From Stylonectria norvegica (lineage: Eukaryota; Ascomycota; Sordariomycetes; Hypocreales; Nectriaceae), in contig JAANBC010000016.1 of assembly GCA_014621405.1 (NCBI GenBank), forward strand, positions 62,001-126,000: a DNA stretch of 64,000 nt, written 5' to 3'. The notes beneath the pieces are model-generated. The model was not told where the DNA came from. It made no database searches and saw nothing but the letters and a program-made list of their open reading frames with translations. The position numbers were made by a program, and so were the translations under genes. Below are positions 47,417-59,307 of this stretch, piece after piece. Within the stretch, counting starts at the first letter, position 1, and the number at the start of each line of letters is the position of its first letter.

Positions 47417-49442
47417 TTATCTTCCACGGTAATCAGGCTTCCTCGCCATGTTCACCGGTGGCGGTTCCTCATCGTCTATAGGATACGGCGGCGTCGGCCC
47501 CTGCGGCTGCGGAGGTCTCCGTCCTCCCTGTTGATTCTCCGGGAGCGGCGTCTTAGGCGGTAGAGGTGGGGGTTCGATCCGAGTCGGTGGCAGGCCTCCT
47601 TGCTTGGTCGGTGGAGGCCTCGGGTGCTCATCGGGGCTCATGATGGCAATCTTATCTGAGTCCCCCGCATGGAGGTATTGAGACGGAGTCGGGTTCGTGA
47701 CCACGAAGCGATCCGCGTCCTCCGCCCGGAGCGACGGAGCGCTGGTGTGTGCAGGCCCTGGCACGCGACGCCCCGGCGGAGGTGAGCCACTCGAATGCCC
47801 GGTTCCAGGGCGCATGCGTTCGTGCGACTCGTGCGAACTTCGAGGCGATGGGCCGTTGCCGTTGCTGCCACGGAGGTGTAGGCTGTCTGTATTTCCGGAT
47901 TCGAATGAGCCACGGCTTGGGGGAGTGCGCGACGTCGGGATCGGAAACGACATGTCTCCAGGAAGTTCTACAGCGAGCGGCGACCCGTACGTCGACGAAG
48001 TTGTCTTGACGAGTTCGGGGACTCCTCGAGCCGCGCGCTCGAAACGTATCCTGGCCCTGTGTATCTTGGCTAACTTTGAGGAGATACCCTGAATCATCTT
48101 TTGTTCGTCATCCTTCGACATGTACCGCCGTGTCCCCGTGCTGATTTCTCCCAAGCGATGCCACTCATTCATGCCAAACTCGCCGACGCCAATCTCGACG
48201 TTTAGACGGTAGTAGTTCTCGACATTGACGCCGCGCTTGTTGAGGTGCTCTCGGACCATATACTCGTGAATGACCTCACAGCCCTCGATCTTGGAGATCA
48301 GTCGTCTACGAGCCTCTGCAAACTCGCCGAGGAACCCCTCATACCACATTTGTTGGTTCGCGTCACTGCTCTTTGGCCTCCTTCCAGTGCCGATGCTGAC
48401 GAACACTCCAACCTCTCGCCCCGGCCACTCATTGACCGCGGCCTCATCCAAGGCCTCGGGGGCCGGATTGAAGGTGCCGACACCGTCGTCGTGAAAGACT
48501 GACTGGCCAATCTTGATCGGTTTAAATGCTAATCCTATGGCACATGTCGCTCGACCGGCTTGCCAGATCTTGCAGTCAAACTCCGGGGCTGGTTCGCGTC
48601 GGGAGTCGTAGGACCGAAGGATGACAGGAGGAGCACCTCGAGGGGATGACTTGAATACGGCGGTGATAGCACTGCAGGAGTAATGTCAGCCGCTTGTATG
48701 ATTTCCCGGGGTAAGAGAAGAAAGAAGGGGAGCTTACGTCTTGGTCCGGTTTTCTCGCGAGTCGTACAGTCTTGCGTTTGGGTTTCCGTACCTGGAGTTG
48801 AAGGCGGGGCGAGCCATCTGGGCGGAAGGACTTCGCGCGCTGAAACTCACCACACTGGCGTTGCTAGTATGTCGCGAAGGCGCAGCAGCACTCGAGTATC
48901 GCGCAGCGTTGAGCGGGCTAAGTGTGTCGCCTTCAGTGCCGTCGTTCCCTTCGCGCTCGGTTACAGTATGCTCCTGAACGGCTCGTTTGATAGCTTCCTC
49001 AAGCTTGCTGGCCTTGAACAGAGTCGACCGGTAAGGAATGCCGGCAATGGTCTTGTCCGTCTCGAAGACCACGCGTGTCATTTGAACGTATAGCTCCTTG
49101 CAGGACTCGACGTCCAAGCGCAGCCGGCCGAGCATCAAGGCGATGAGCCCGCCGGTGCCGGTGCCGACGATCAAGTCGAAATGGTCGCATGGCTTCGGAA
49201 TCTCGTGTCTTCTAGGAGCGCGACCCTCGGTTTCGACAAAAGTGCGGTGCATCAGCTCCTGGACGATGATGAGCATAGAGTAGCCGCGAACGCCTCCACC
49301 ATCTGTGACGTGGTTAGCATGTGGGTTTGGGGAATGCGACGAACGCATGGGGCGTGTTGAGCGGGCGCCTACCGAGCGACAAGATTCGGAGGGGCGGGCC
49401 CTTGGTGGTATCCCGCCTCCGGACTCCAAACGAGTCCTCCAT
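47417..49442 (-). CDS. Patatin-like phospholipase-domain protein lacking the nucleophile Ser
   Basis: Three exons: 49442-49373, 49302-48738 and 48671-47417, introns of 69 and 66 nt, product 629 aa. The patatin oxyanion motif DGGGVRGYS is at 24-32. The nucleophile elbow, normally GXSXG, reads GTGTGG at 70-75, with Gly72 (codon GGC) where the Ser should be. The catalytic-Asp motif is HDDGVG with Asp274. Between them lies a Ser-rich insert (about 155-195). After the patatin domain comes a disordered Pro/Ser/Arg tail of about 250 residues. Patatins are lipid acyl hydrolases; without the serine this is expected to be a pseudoenzyme or lipid-binding protein. The rest of the domain is intact, so the change looks like a lineage feature rather than decay. 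Confidence 0.85.
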
Positions 49443-52406
49443 GACTGCGTGATTGCGCGTGCGATAGCGGTAGATGAGGTGCGCAGGTGTCGCAAATTGA
49501 GCTGTAGGGTTGAACTTTCAAAATGGTGGGTTGAGTTGCTGTTACGATGTGTAAGGTGACTGTCGTTCGTGATGTGCGAGTGTCGTGGAGGATGTTTGTC
49601 TCTACGTTAGCGGCGGCAACTCTGCCTGGTGTGGCCACTACGTAACCAGAGGGGAATGAATATTATTGGGCACAGCAACAACAGGCTGGCTGTGACGCAA
49701 ACGCGGGCGGGCAAAGCGACCTCAGCCCAGCTCACTGTAGTGGGGTTCGCGGGGATGAGTCCAGGGGACCTCCCATAATTACGACGAGGATCTATTTACA
49801 GACGGCGGGATCTGCGGATTGCTGTGCGTAATAGATGGCTTCCTTGGGTTCGAAAGGAATCACAAGAGATCTCCTGGATTGGCGATGGCTTAGAGAGTGC
49901 GTGCGAGCCTTGGGGTCGATGACCCTTCTGCTGCATTCTCTTCTTGACCATGCAGTCAGCAGTTGTCATTGCCCGTCGGCCATCTCGTGAGCGGGCATTC
50001 GAGCACTGCGTGAACGATAGCATCAGAGCAGAGCAGAGCGTGGCTGTGCAGCTTGATGCTCGGGCTTGGCCCTCGGATAGAGATGCCACTCCCGGACCAT
50101 CTTGGCATCCTCCCACTTCTCAGAGGCATCCGTGTATCCCTCAACCCCTCCTCTCACCTGATCTCATGGAACTTCTCAGTACTGAGGTGGGGTTTGCAAG
50201 ACACCATGACACCCAATGTTGGTTCGTGTTCCAAGTTTGGAGCCCCTTCACTTCCGGGGCTTTGTGCCTCCTGTCGCAGCCGTCGCCCCCGCCCGTTGGA
50301 AACAGGGTTCAAAGCCTTTCTTTGGTTCCTCATTAATTAACGTCCTGTACCTGGACAAGGTCTGGCATGAACCGGCCGTTCCCACCCCTGGCAAGGAATC
50401 GATGCCGCATTCCTCAAGCACGTGGTCTTGGAGGCTTCTGACAATAGTATGGTAGAAGCTGGGCCGTTGTGGCTATGCTATCGCCCCACTAGAATCTTGC
50501 TTCGTCGTCATCCTTCGCTGTCCACTATCTGCGATGACCGTCCGGCTGTCACGGCGGATGGTAGACCGAATGGAGAAGGCAATCAGGCAAGCTAAAGTAT
50601 TAGCCTTCCTCAATGTTGTACCTATCAAGTTCCGACACCGACGATGTTTCTTCCAAGGACACGAAACTTACATGTCGTGCCAAATCTACGTGTACAGCTC
50701 TGGCCTTTCAGATCGGGCACTGCAAGCTGTACGTGTCGAGCAACGTCTTGTTGGGGCGAAGGCGCTTTCTGCCCAACTGCTCGCAAGGTGTCAATCCTTC
50801 GCATCGAGGCTGAAGGCGGACGACCCTGGCAAGGCTGACGACGGCGCCGGCTAGCTGTGGTGAATACGTAGCAAGGTCCGCGGGCGCCGTCGAAAGTCAC
50901 GAGCGAAACTTCGCCTTGCGTATGAGGAGTGGTTATCCTTAACGCGTTCTACACGTGTCTGGCTCAATGCCCAAGCAACCAAGATATTACCGAGGATTCA
51001 TCCAGAACACGGCTTGCACGGCCTGGCCGCGTTTCGAGCCAGACCGAAGTGACCGACCATCTGCACGGCTTGACAGCCTAAGCTGAGCGTCTGGCTTGAC
51101 CAGCCCAATCAAGGCTCCCTCTCAGCCTTCCGGTCTGCAACTGGTCTGCAGCTAGACTGCAGCGCGCTCTCGACCTGTCGAGTCTATGGGTTACAGCCAG
51201 TGACGGGAGAGGGCGGGTCGCGGAAGAGGCAGGCGGGCTGGATGCAATCCCTGCGGGGACCAAGGGTATGTTTTGTCTTTCGAGCCGGCGTACCCTGTAT
51301 TCTGGAGACCTTTTTCATTGAACGAGTCTTGAGACGTTAAACGGTTTGTGAGGTGCGCTGGAAGCTGAAAATCGAAGCAGAGAGCTCGAGGTTTCGGTGG
51401 TTCGAGGGTCCGAGGCTGAGGTGCGCTGGCATCCATGGAGCTGGTACCAGTCGCCCGCCGAACAAAAGGCCTAAACACATGTACCCCACCAACTACCACC
51501 GCGGCTGTCCACTGACGGCGAAGGGCGGGGGTGATGGGCGTTGAGGGTGCGCCATTGCTCCACCTCAGGGCTCGTGGCAGTATCGACGAGCAAATGCACG
51601 GCAAACTGATGGAGGATGAGGAGTCGAGGACTTGAGGAGAGAGGGAGGGAGGAGAATGGAAGACCTAGGGGACGGGACCCTCGCTTCGTGAATTCTCACT
51701 GCCTCATGTGTCTTGGTCTAGAACTTGTCCTCCCCATCTCCCTCCCATCTCCCTCCCGTCTCCTCCACGATCCATCCTCGGGCACGCAATTCACTCACGT
51801 CCAGTTCCATTGCCCTGGGGCTGAGGCTGACATTGGAAACCTACCTTAATAAACCTGAGCAACTCGGCCGCACCACGAGCAGAGCCCCAGAGAGCGCCTC
51901 AAAGCCCTGGCAGCCCTGGATAAGACCGGCCCCCGCCCTGTCGTCCACTGAAGTTTCCAGCTTTCACTGAGCTTGCCCACTGTCGTCCACCGTGTCTCGG
52001 CTACCGGCCAATCACCACCCTCGGCTCCCCCACACTTGGTCCTCAAGATACGACAGCCTCGCCGAGCCTTGTTAGACCCCCCAATTCCTGGCTTCGCCAG
52101 CCTTATTCCCTCTCTCCTCTCTCTTTCCTCTCTTTCTTTCCCTTCTCGTCCCGCTCTCTTGTCGCCTACGATTCTTCTTTCTCCGCCTCCGTCTTCCGTG
52201 TCGCTCATATTGCCTTTGGTTTCTTCATCAGTTCCCGGAAATTGTTTCTTTCCAACTCGTTTCCCAGTTTCCTCGAGCCTCCTCGAGTTTCCCGCGCCTC
52301 TCATCGATGGTCACCGACACCCGCTTGACTTCTGGACTTCCTCGATAGCCAATTCTCCTTCTTGCCGTACTTCTCTCCATCTTCCCAACCCAGGCGTCGT
52401 CTGCCC
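49443..52406. other. Intergenic, 3.0 kb, divergent promoters
   Basis: Between the patatin-like and caspase-like genes. Frames reach at most about 150 codons, without motifs. A long CT-rich tract (about 52103-52150) and continued pyrimidine bias to 52400 look like the promoter/5' leader of the downstream gene. No gene is supported. Confidence 0.5.
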
Positions 52407-55033
52407 ATGGAACCCTCTACCAAGAAGCGAAAGCTGGCCCCCAAGGTCACCTCCTCCGCGCCAAAGGCTCAGCCCGCTCAGTATCCTCACGAATCGGTCA
52501 GCCTAGCCTTCCAACCCAAAGTTCCTTCATGGCACCGACTCTCTACTAACTTTAGTCTCTTACTGTAGCCTCAACAGCATTATCCGGTTCAGGAGACACC
52601 CCTCGCCGAACGCCATGACTTTGAAACCTTTGCGCGCCATCTCCAGGATGCCGCCATGCTCATCCAGCGGCAGACGGAGCGCCATCCTTATACCGACGTC
52701 TCTGTTCTGCTGCTGAGATGGGAGGAGGACGATTCTGTAGACGAAGACCTAATTGCTCTCGAGCAGGTCCTGCACAAGCAATACAATTATCATACCGAAC
52801 GATGGCAGATCCCTACTGTGGCCAACCCGAGTATCAAGCTCGGCGTCCAGATGGCCTCTTTCCTCGAGCATGCTAGAGCCAACCACCTCCTCATCATATA
52901 CTATGCTGGCCATGGCTACGCCGGCGCCGATGGCCAGTTGTATTGGGCTTGGTGAGTAGGCTGATCTCCGAATTGGTGGTCTTCCAGATCTGACCGCTTT
53001 TCCACAGCAATGCTCGGGAAGATGCCGCAAAGCTCAAATGGGATGGCGTTCGGTGTTTATTCGAGGATGCTCAGTCCGACATCCTCCTCCTACTCGATAC
53101 CTGCTCAGTACCCGACCCCCCAATGGCCGGCAGTCATGGAGTGAAACAGGCCATCGCAGCCTGTACCCCCGATCGCAACCAGCGAGATGCAGGGGAGCGG
53201 TCATTCTCCTCCCACTTAGTTGAGGCATTGCACAAACTCAGCACCGGGCGACCCTTTAGCACACAAAAACTATTCGACGATGTTCTTACGCTGAAACAGC
53301 AACAAGTAGCCGCGACTCCACGAGTATCCAATGGCACTGCGAATCCAGCGCCCCCAGCACAGTCGCCCCTGTTCTTCACGATGACTCCTGGGAACGGCCA
53401 GAATCTCACCCTCGCTCCTTTACCGCCCCGATCGACATCGCTTTCTTCACAAAATGGCGGCGATGGCGATGCGCAAGGTATCCGAGATCGTGAGGAGCAG
53501 CTCATTGACCCCAATTCGATAGTAGATCTTAGATTCGAAGAGCCACGGATCCTAGTCTGTACTACCTTTGTCGGTGATGCGAGTCCAGACATGTCTTTTT
53601 TCTCTCAATGGCTACATAACACGCCACCTCTCGGTGCTAAGATCGCCGTCGAGGGCATGTTCTTGGGTCCTCCAACCATGCTACTGATCTCTATGCCTCA
53701 CTCGATCTGGAATGTCGTACAACATGACAAGGTCTGCTGTTTCTTAGGATACATAAGCTCTCACAACATGATCCATCTCTACCAGAGATTAGTTGGCTCC
53801 TCGGGCATCAAACCATCAGCCAGAGAAGTTGAGGATGGTCGGATACTTCTGGAAGCGCGGGAAGTAGCCGTAGGAACCCCGGCGCGCATTCGCCGAGATA
53901 CTGAAAACCACGACCATTCGTACCACTCGGTGGGGAGAGACGGGCCTGGACCCATCGACCGACAGGATTTTGTGCCTCAATCCAGTCCATCTACCGGAGT
54001 GTATGCACCTGTTACTCCCAGCGGCGCACCGATAAAGTCCAAGGACGATGTGGAGGACTCTGCGGAAATGCAAGAAGCCGCAGAACAACTTAAGGCTCTT
54101 AGTCATGTTCGGCACCGAAGCGACGAGACGCCCCAAATGATGGATCGCCCAAGAACGATATTGCCCGACGGAATGCCCGAAGTTAGGCATGACGATACGG
54201 GGTCTTCGTTGGACGCTAACGAATCCGGAGCCGATGAATCGATGATGTCTCTCGATTTCAAAATGAGCTCAAACTCCAGGGTGAAGGTCCCTCGGCGCTC
54301 GTTACCGAAGCAGGAAACCCGCTGCAATCACTGTAGTCATGCGCCTTTCAAGGACTCTTCTTCGTTGAAGAAACACGTTGCTGCGGCTCACACTCGACCG
54401 TTCCCATGTGCATTCTCCTTCGCAGGCTGCTCCAGTACGTTCGGGTCTAAGAACGAATGGAAACGGCACATCTCTTCACAACATCTGTGCTTGCAATACT
54501 ATCGCTGCTCGGCATGCTCTCAAAGCACAGTGGAAGGCAAAGGAAACGAGTTCAATCGGAAAGACTTGTTTACGCAACACCTTCGGCGTATGCATGCACC
54601 GTTTCAGATCAAGAGAGCAATTGCCAAGGGCGACAGCAAGCTGCAAACTGAATGGGATACGCATGTCAAGGAAATGCAACAAACGTGCCTAGTGCAACGC
54701 CGCCTGCCGCCGCAAAAGTCAGCATGCCCTAAGGCCGATTGCCAGAGCGTTTTTGAAGGACCTACCGCGTGGGATGCATATGTGGAACACACAGGATCCC
54801 ATCTTAGTGACGGCACAAGTCTAGGTATCGATCGTGTCCTGGTTAAGTGGGCGCTCGATGAGGGCATCGTGGAGCAGAAAGACAACGGTGAATACCGCCT
54901 GGTAATAGGGCCTGGGAATGGAGCTGCGCCCTCGTCGACAGATCACAAAGATGCGATGCCCATGTCGATGTTGGAGAGTTCGACGCTCGACACAAAACAG
55001 CACTTGGAAGAAAAAATGGATATCGACACATGA
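52407..55033 (+). CDS. Caspase-like domain fused to C2H2 zinc fingers
   Basis: Three exons: 52407-52496, 52569-52951 and 53008-55033, introns of 72 and 56 nt, product 832 aa. The start MEPSTKKRKLAPK contains a probable nuclear localisation signal. The first 230 residues form a caspase-fold (clan CD, C14-like) domain: LLIIYYAGHGYAGADG with His145, and DILLLLDTCS with Cys190. The 45-residue spacing and the hydrophobic strand before each catalytic residue fit a caspase/metacaspase dyad. A central region (about 290-590) is low-complexity, with a hydrophobic block near 370-450. The C-terminus (about 597-770) has C2H2-type zinc fingers (CNHCSHAPFKDSSSLKKHVAAAH and further Cys/His pairs). Substrate and role are unknown. 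The splice at the first intron uses a GTCAGC donor, the weakest part of the model. Confidence 0.82.
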
Positions 55034-55547
55034 AGCGACCAACAAAAGGGGTGGATTTCTTATGTTGATTTATATCATGACACGACTACTTGGTGACCCT
55101 TGACGACGACGAAACGAAGCACATGACATGGCAGATTTCTAACGACACTTGTTCTTCTTCGAAAACCGTGTCCATCACTCGCTTGGCGGTCTTTAAATTT
55201 CGGATCTTATCAACAACGAGGAGTTTGTACTTGCATTGGGACCACACTCTTGGGTTCACTACTCTCCGCTGAGTAGGGATAGTAAAATTCGGTGTTAGTG
55301 GGGAGCAAATACGTAAAAGCGAGACGGGATGTTATATAGGAGGGACATCGACATCGAATAGCAAATGGCAAATTTATGAGTTGCTTCTGAAGGTATCATC
55401 TAAGCATCCTTTCCAAAACAGGGATCATACACTTTGTTCAGTCCAATTAGCCGGGAGACGATGTATCACACGCGTCAATGGCATTGAAGTAACGGATAGA
55501 GCTGATCATTAGTATCTACAGTAAATGTTTATACTCCGTGAACTTGT
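55034..55547. other. Intergenic between convergent caspase-like and alcohol dehydrogenase genes
   Basis: 514 nt of shared 3' flank. No gene or repeat is seen. Confidence 0.5.
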
Positions 55548-57078
55548 TTAATACGTCGTCAACTCTGGGCTGTTTTCGGCTCTGGGAAAGGAAAACTTGG
55601 TCTCAACAAAGACCTTCTGCATCCCATCCTCTCTGGCCTCGAACTTGTAATACACCTTGTCGAGATCCTCGAGACGAACTCGGTGAGATAGCATTTGCAG
55701 CGGATCTAGCTGGCCGCTCTGGATCATGGCAAGTAACTCGTGCCAGTACTTGTGAACAGGGGCTTGTCCGTTGCCGATGAGACGGATGCCGCGTTCCATT
55801 AGCGAACCAATGTTGAAGTGGTTCGTCTATGAGCAGTCAGTTATCGGTGAATAGCAAGCTTTGGGCTTTGGGAAATCTTACATATCCGACGTATACGCCA
55901 GTAACACCGCAACGCCCGTAGTTGCGCACTCCTTCAATCATCTCGTTGAGGATTTCGCTCGTGTCTGTCTCGGCACCCACGCTCATCTCAAGCCAATGCA
56001 GCCAGCCTTTCGCATACTCACCCGCCGCGCACTCGATGGCGACGTCAGGGCCTCTCCCACCGCAGAGCTCCTTGAGTTTGCTGACGACAGTCTCTTTGGA
56101 GGTCACGCCGTGGGAGAGCTTCTTGAAGTCGACGAGTTGCAGTTTATCCATGTGCGAGATCGGCCATTTCTTCTGGATGAAAGAAAGGCGTGGCTCCGTA
56201 TCCACGAAGATGACCTTGCTGGCACCTTCGCCGAGAGCGAATATGCCGGCCATCTGTCCAATAGGCCCAGCTCCGAAGATGGCTACTTCGTCATTGGGAT
56301 ATACGGCGGTGTCTTTGACGGCGTTGTACGAAGTACACAAGACATCCGACAAAAATAGAGCTGGTTCGAGTCAGACTTTGTGATCTCGGGCCAGGTCAAG
56401 GGTTAAAGATGCAGCCCGTGTACTTACCCTTCTCATCGACGATTTCGTCCGGGATCTCAAGCAAGTTGACATCGCCAAGAGGAACCCGAACATACTCGGC
56501 TTGGCCGCCAGCGAACCCTCCCGTGAAGTGGGAGTATCCAAACATGCCTGCGGTCCTGCCACCGTACATGGCCGCTTCGCCCGAGTTGGAGTTGGTCTTC
56601 TCGCATTGTGACGACAGTTTCTGCTTGCAGAAGAAACAATCGCCGCAAGCAATCTGGAACGAAGCGACGTATCGCTTGCCGACTTGAATGCCGGTCGCAC
56701 CAGGGCCAACTTGCTCGACGACGCCACAGAACTCATGGCCTAGGATGTCGCCTTCGGCGAGTTGAACGACGGTGCCGTGAAGGAGATGGAGATCTGAGCC
56801 GCAGACGGTGCTTCCGGTGACTTTCAGGATTACATCTCTGTCCTCAATGAGCTTTGGTTTCCGAACGTCAACTGCAAACTATCAGCAAATGGAGATGAGA
56901 GTATGGTACAATGGCACAAACCCATCTTCACCTTGTTCTTCCCCATCCAGGCCAGCGCCTTCATCGTCTCCCCGGCCTCTCCCGTCTCCTCGTAGTTGGT
57001 GACATCCTGCGCGGTGACAGCATTGTCGCCGTGACCAACAAGTTTCTCTACTTGATACGCCGCTTTAGTGGTTGCCAT
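55548..57078 (-). CDS. Zinc-dependent alcohol dehydrogenase (MDR superfamily)
   Basis: Four exons: 57078-56922, 56871-56428, 56360-55882 and 55826-55548, giving 452 aa, introns of 50-67 nt. The GroES-like domain has a catalytic-zinc Cys in TVCGSDLH and the GHEFCGVVEQVGPG segment. Four cysteines in CGDCFFCKQKLSSQC form the structural-zinc lobe. The NAD(P)-binding fingerprint is AIFGAGPIGQMA. The order and length match fungal zinc-type MDR dehydrogenases resembling formaldehyde dehydrogenases, longer than classical ADH (about 350 aa). The N-terminal extension (about 50 aa) is not an obvious mitochondrial signal. The physiological alcohol or aldehyde is unknown. The first intron uses a GTTTGT donor. 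Confidence 0.87.
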
Positions 57079-59307
57079 TGTGTATGAGATTGGTGTTGGT
57101 ATTAAGGATTTGTTATGGCGTGCTGTTGAACGTCAAATGGTGGGTGAAGTCAGTCCTGTATGTGAACGTTTCTCGTTGTCACTGATTCTATGTATTTGAT
57201 CGGGAATGCTCTCCTCGCCCCGTTTTGGAGGCATCGCAAACACTCCATTCGCTATCGTGTTGATGCATTGATGACGATTATGATCCCCCTTGGGTAACGT
57301 CCATCGACGTCATCACTCGCCTTCGGAGCATTTGGTCCACTCCTTTCTAGTGAAAACACGGGCGCCACTGTGGAATCTTGTATTTGCCCATGTTTATACA
57401 GCTCGGTAATATACCTACTACTATTCGGCATATTTAGTTATGTGGCTAGGTAGCGTTCAATGTTGACAACTCAGCTTCTGGGAAGTGTTGGCTGAGGTGA
57501 GAGGTTAATTGAACAAGATGTTGAGACCAGTCTGGCAGAGACTTCAACAACGCCCACCCGCTATTGCAAAGCAGTCAAAACCGTCGTTCCACTTCAGTAT
57601 ACATACATACACGTTCTCTTTGCTTGAATTAGTAGGCATCAACTAACTGTTCGGTACTGAATACAAGCTATGCAACGTTCCGAGCCCTTACCCTGGAGAT
57701 TGCCGAATCAAGGGCTATGTAGGAGAACATCATCTGGATGCCTTAGACAAACTCTTTTCGCGTCGAACTTGATTAAGTAGCTGTTTGTACATTACCGAAA
57801 GGTAGGAATTGGGAATTAGATGGTCTCGACCAATAACACTATATATCCTGTTGTCTTTCACAAGCAGCTTTTACACATTCAGTGACCCCAAATCGTAGTT
57901 GATATTTTGACCCTTGCTCGCACGCTAATATATTTAAACTTGAAGGATACTTTCCATAGCTCTATTCTACCACAACTGCGGTTCTGACTTCACGTGTATG
58001 GCGTCCGTCAAATACCGGCCCCCTAACCCGTTTTTGAGAAGGGGGGGTTTCAAAGTAACATGGTTACCCACCAGATAAATCTGAGGCGGAACTGAGAAAA
58101 AGATGGATGAGGCGAAGTGAAGAGAAACGTGACAAAAAGGAGCGAGATCACCATGTTCAATACGCAAGATGAAAAACCTCCAGCTTTGAGATATGGCTAT
58201 GGGCTTCGAGAGGAACATTGCTGAGGGAGCATCACATCTCTAATGGTCACTAACTTTATGATCAATGTCATCATTGCAGTATAAGTCGGTTTCAAGTTCG
58301 TCTTCATCTTCATCCATTAATCCACTACATTCCCCAAGACCCATACCTTTAATACTCAAGATTCTACATCAGTGCGAGCACCCTTACTTGGATTACTTCC
58401 CGCTTTTCCTGTATAAATCAGGTAAGTCAGCATTGTCTTTGATACATGCGAGCAATGCTACTGACTTGCAAGAGGGTACTTGACGCAAGACTCGGCTTTG
58501 CTAAGTTTCCGTCTATCAGTAGCGACTTGGCACATGTCGTCAATAAACTTCCTCATAGGCTTTTTGCTCTCTTTATAACCACGGTGTTATTACTCTTGTT
58601 TTGACTGAATTCTGATAATCGATTGACCGGGCGGTTGAGATTGGAACCGCCTGCGTTGTAGGTGATGAGTGATCCTCTGGAGGACAAGTATGTTTCTGCA
58701 CTTCTTTTGGGGAGCCTTGCTGCTCAGTACACCATTCCTGATCGAACATCTTGCTTATGGTGCGTAATTCTCATCAGTCGAAACTTTGCCTGCTTAGGAG
58801 GTGTTTCTGGTTTACAAGTAAGGTTCTGGTATGACTGAAGAGTGATTGCGGTTCGAGACTCCTATGTTGAGTTGACGATCCTACTATCTATCTACAAAAT
58901 GGCAATAGCAAGCTTAAAGATTGGGTTTTAATTTTAATTTCAAAGAAGGCTGGGCATCGTCGGTGCGTTTACGAAGTCAAATAGCTGCCAGAAGAGGCGG
59001 CACTGTACGCGACGACGATCAGAGCAACTAGGAGATACTCGGCCCGAAGAGTTAACGACGCCAACAAAGGACAGAAATTAAGGCACCGAAAAATGGGCCG
59101 GGAGATTGGGGTAACTGAATGTATCAAGTCAAAAAGTCCCGTTTAGATCTATGAGACAAGAGGCCCTTGAGGTCACTGGTGTTGGAAGTGCTTATGCAAC
59201 CCGCGAAAGTATACGCCATTGCAGGTCGATTGACACAAGTCTAGACTAGATCGAACCCAACCGCCTTTCAACTTTGAAGACGGTGGTTTGCATGATCCCT
59301 TGTCAAT
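57079..59307. other. Intergenic, 2.2 kb, AT-rich
   Basis: Upstream of the alcohol dehydrogenase and downstream of the Rieske-AIF gene. Noticeably AT-richer than most of the window. No frame exceeds about 85 codons, and no tRNA or transposon termini are recognised. Confidence 0.5.
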
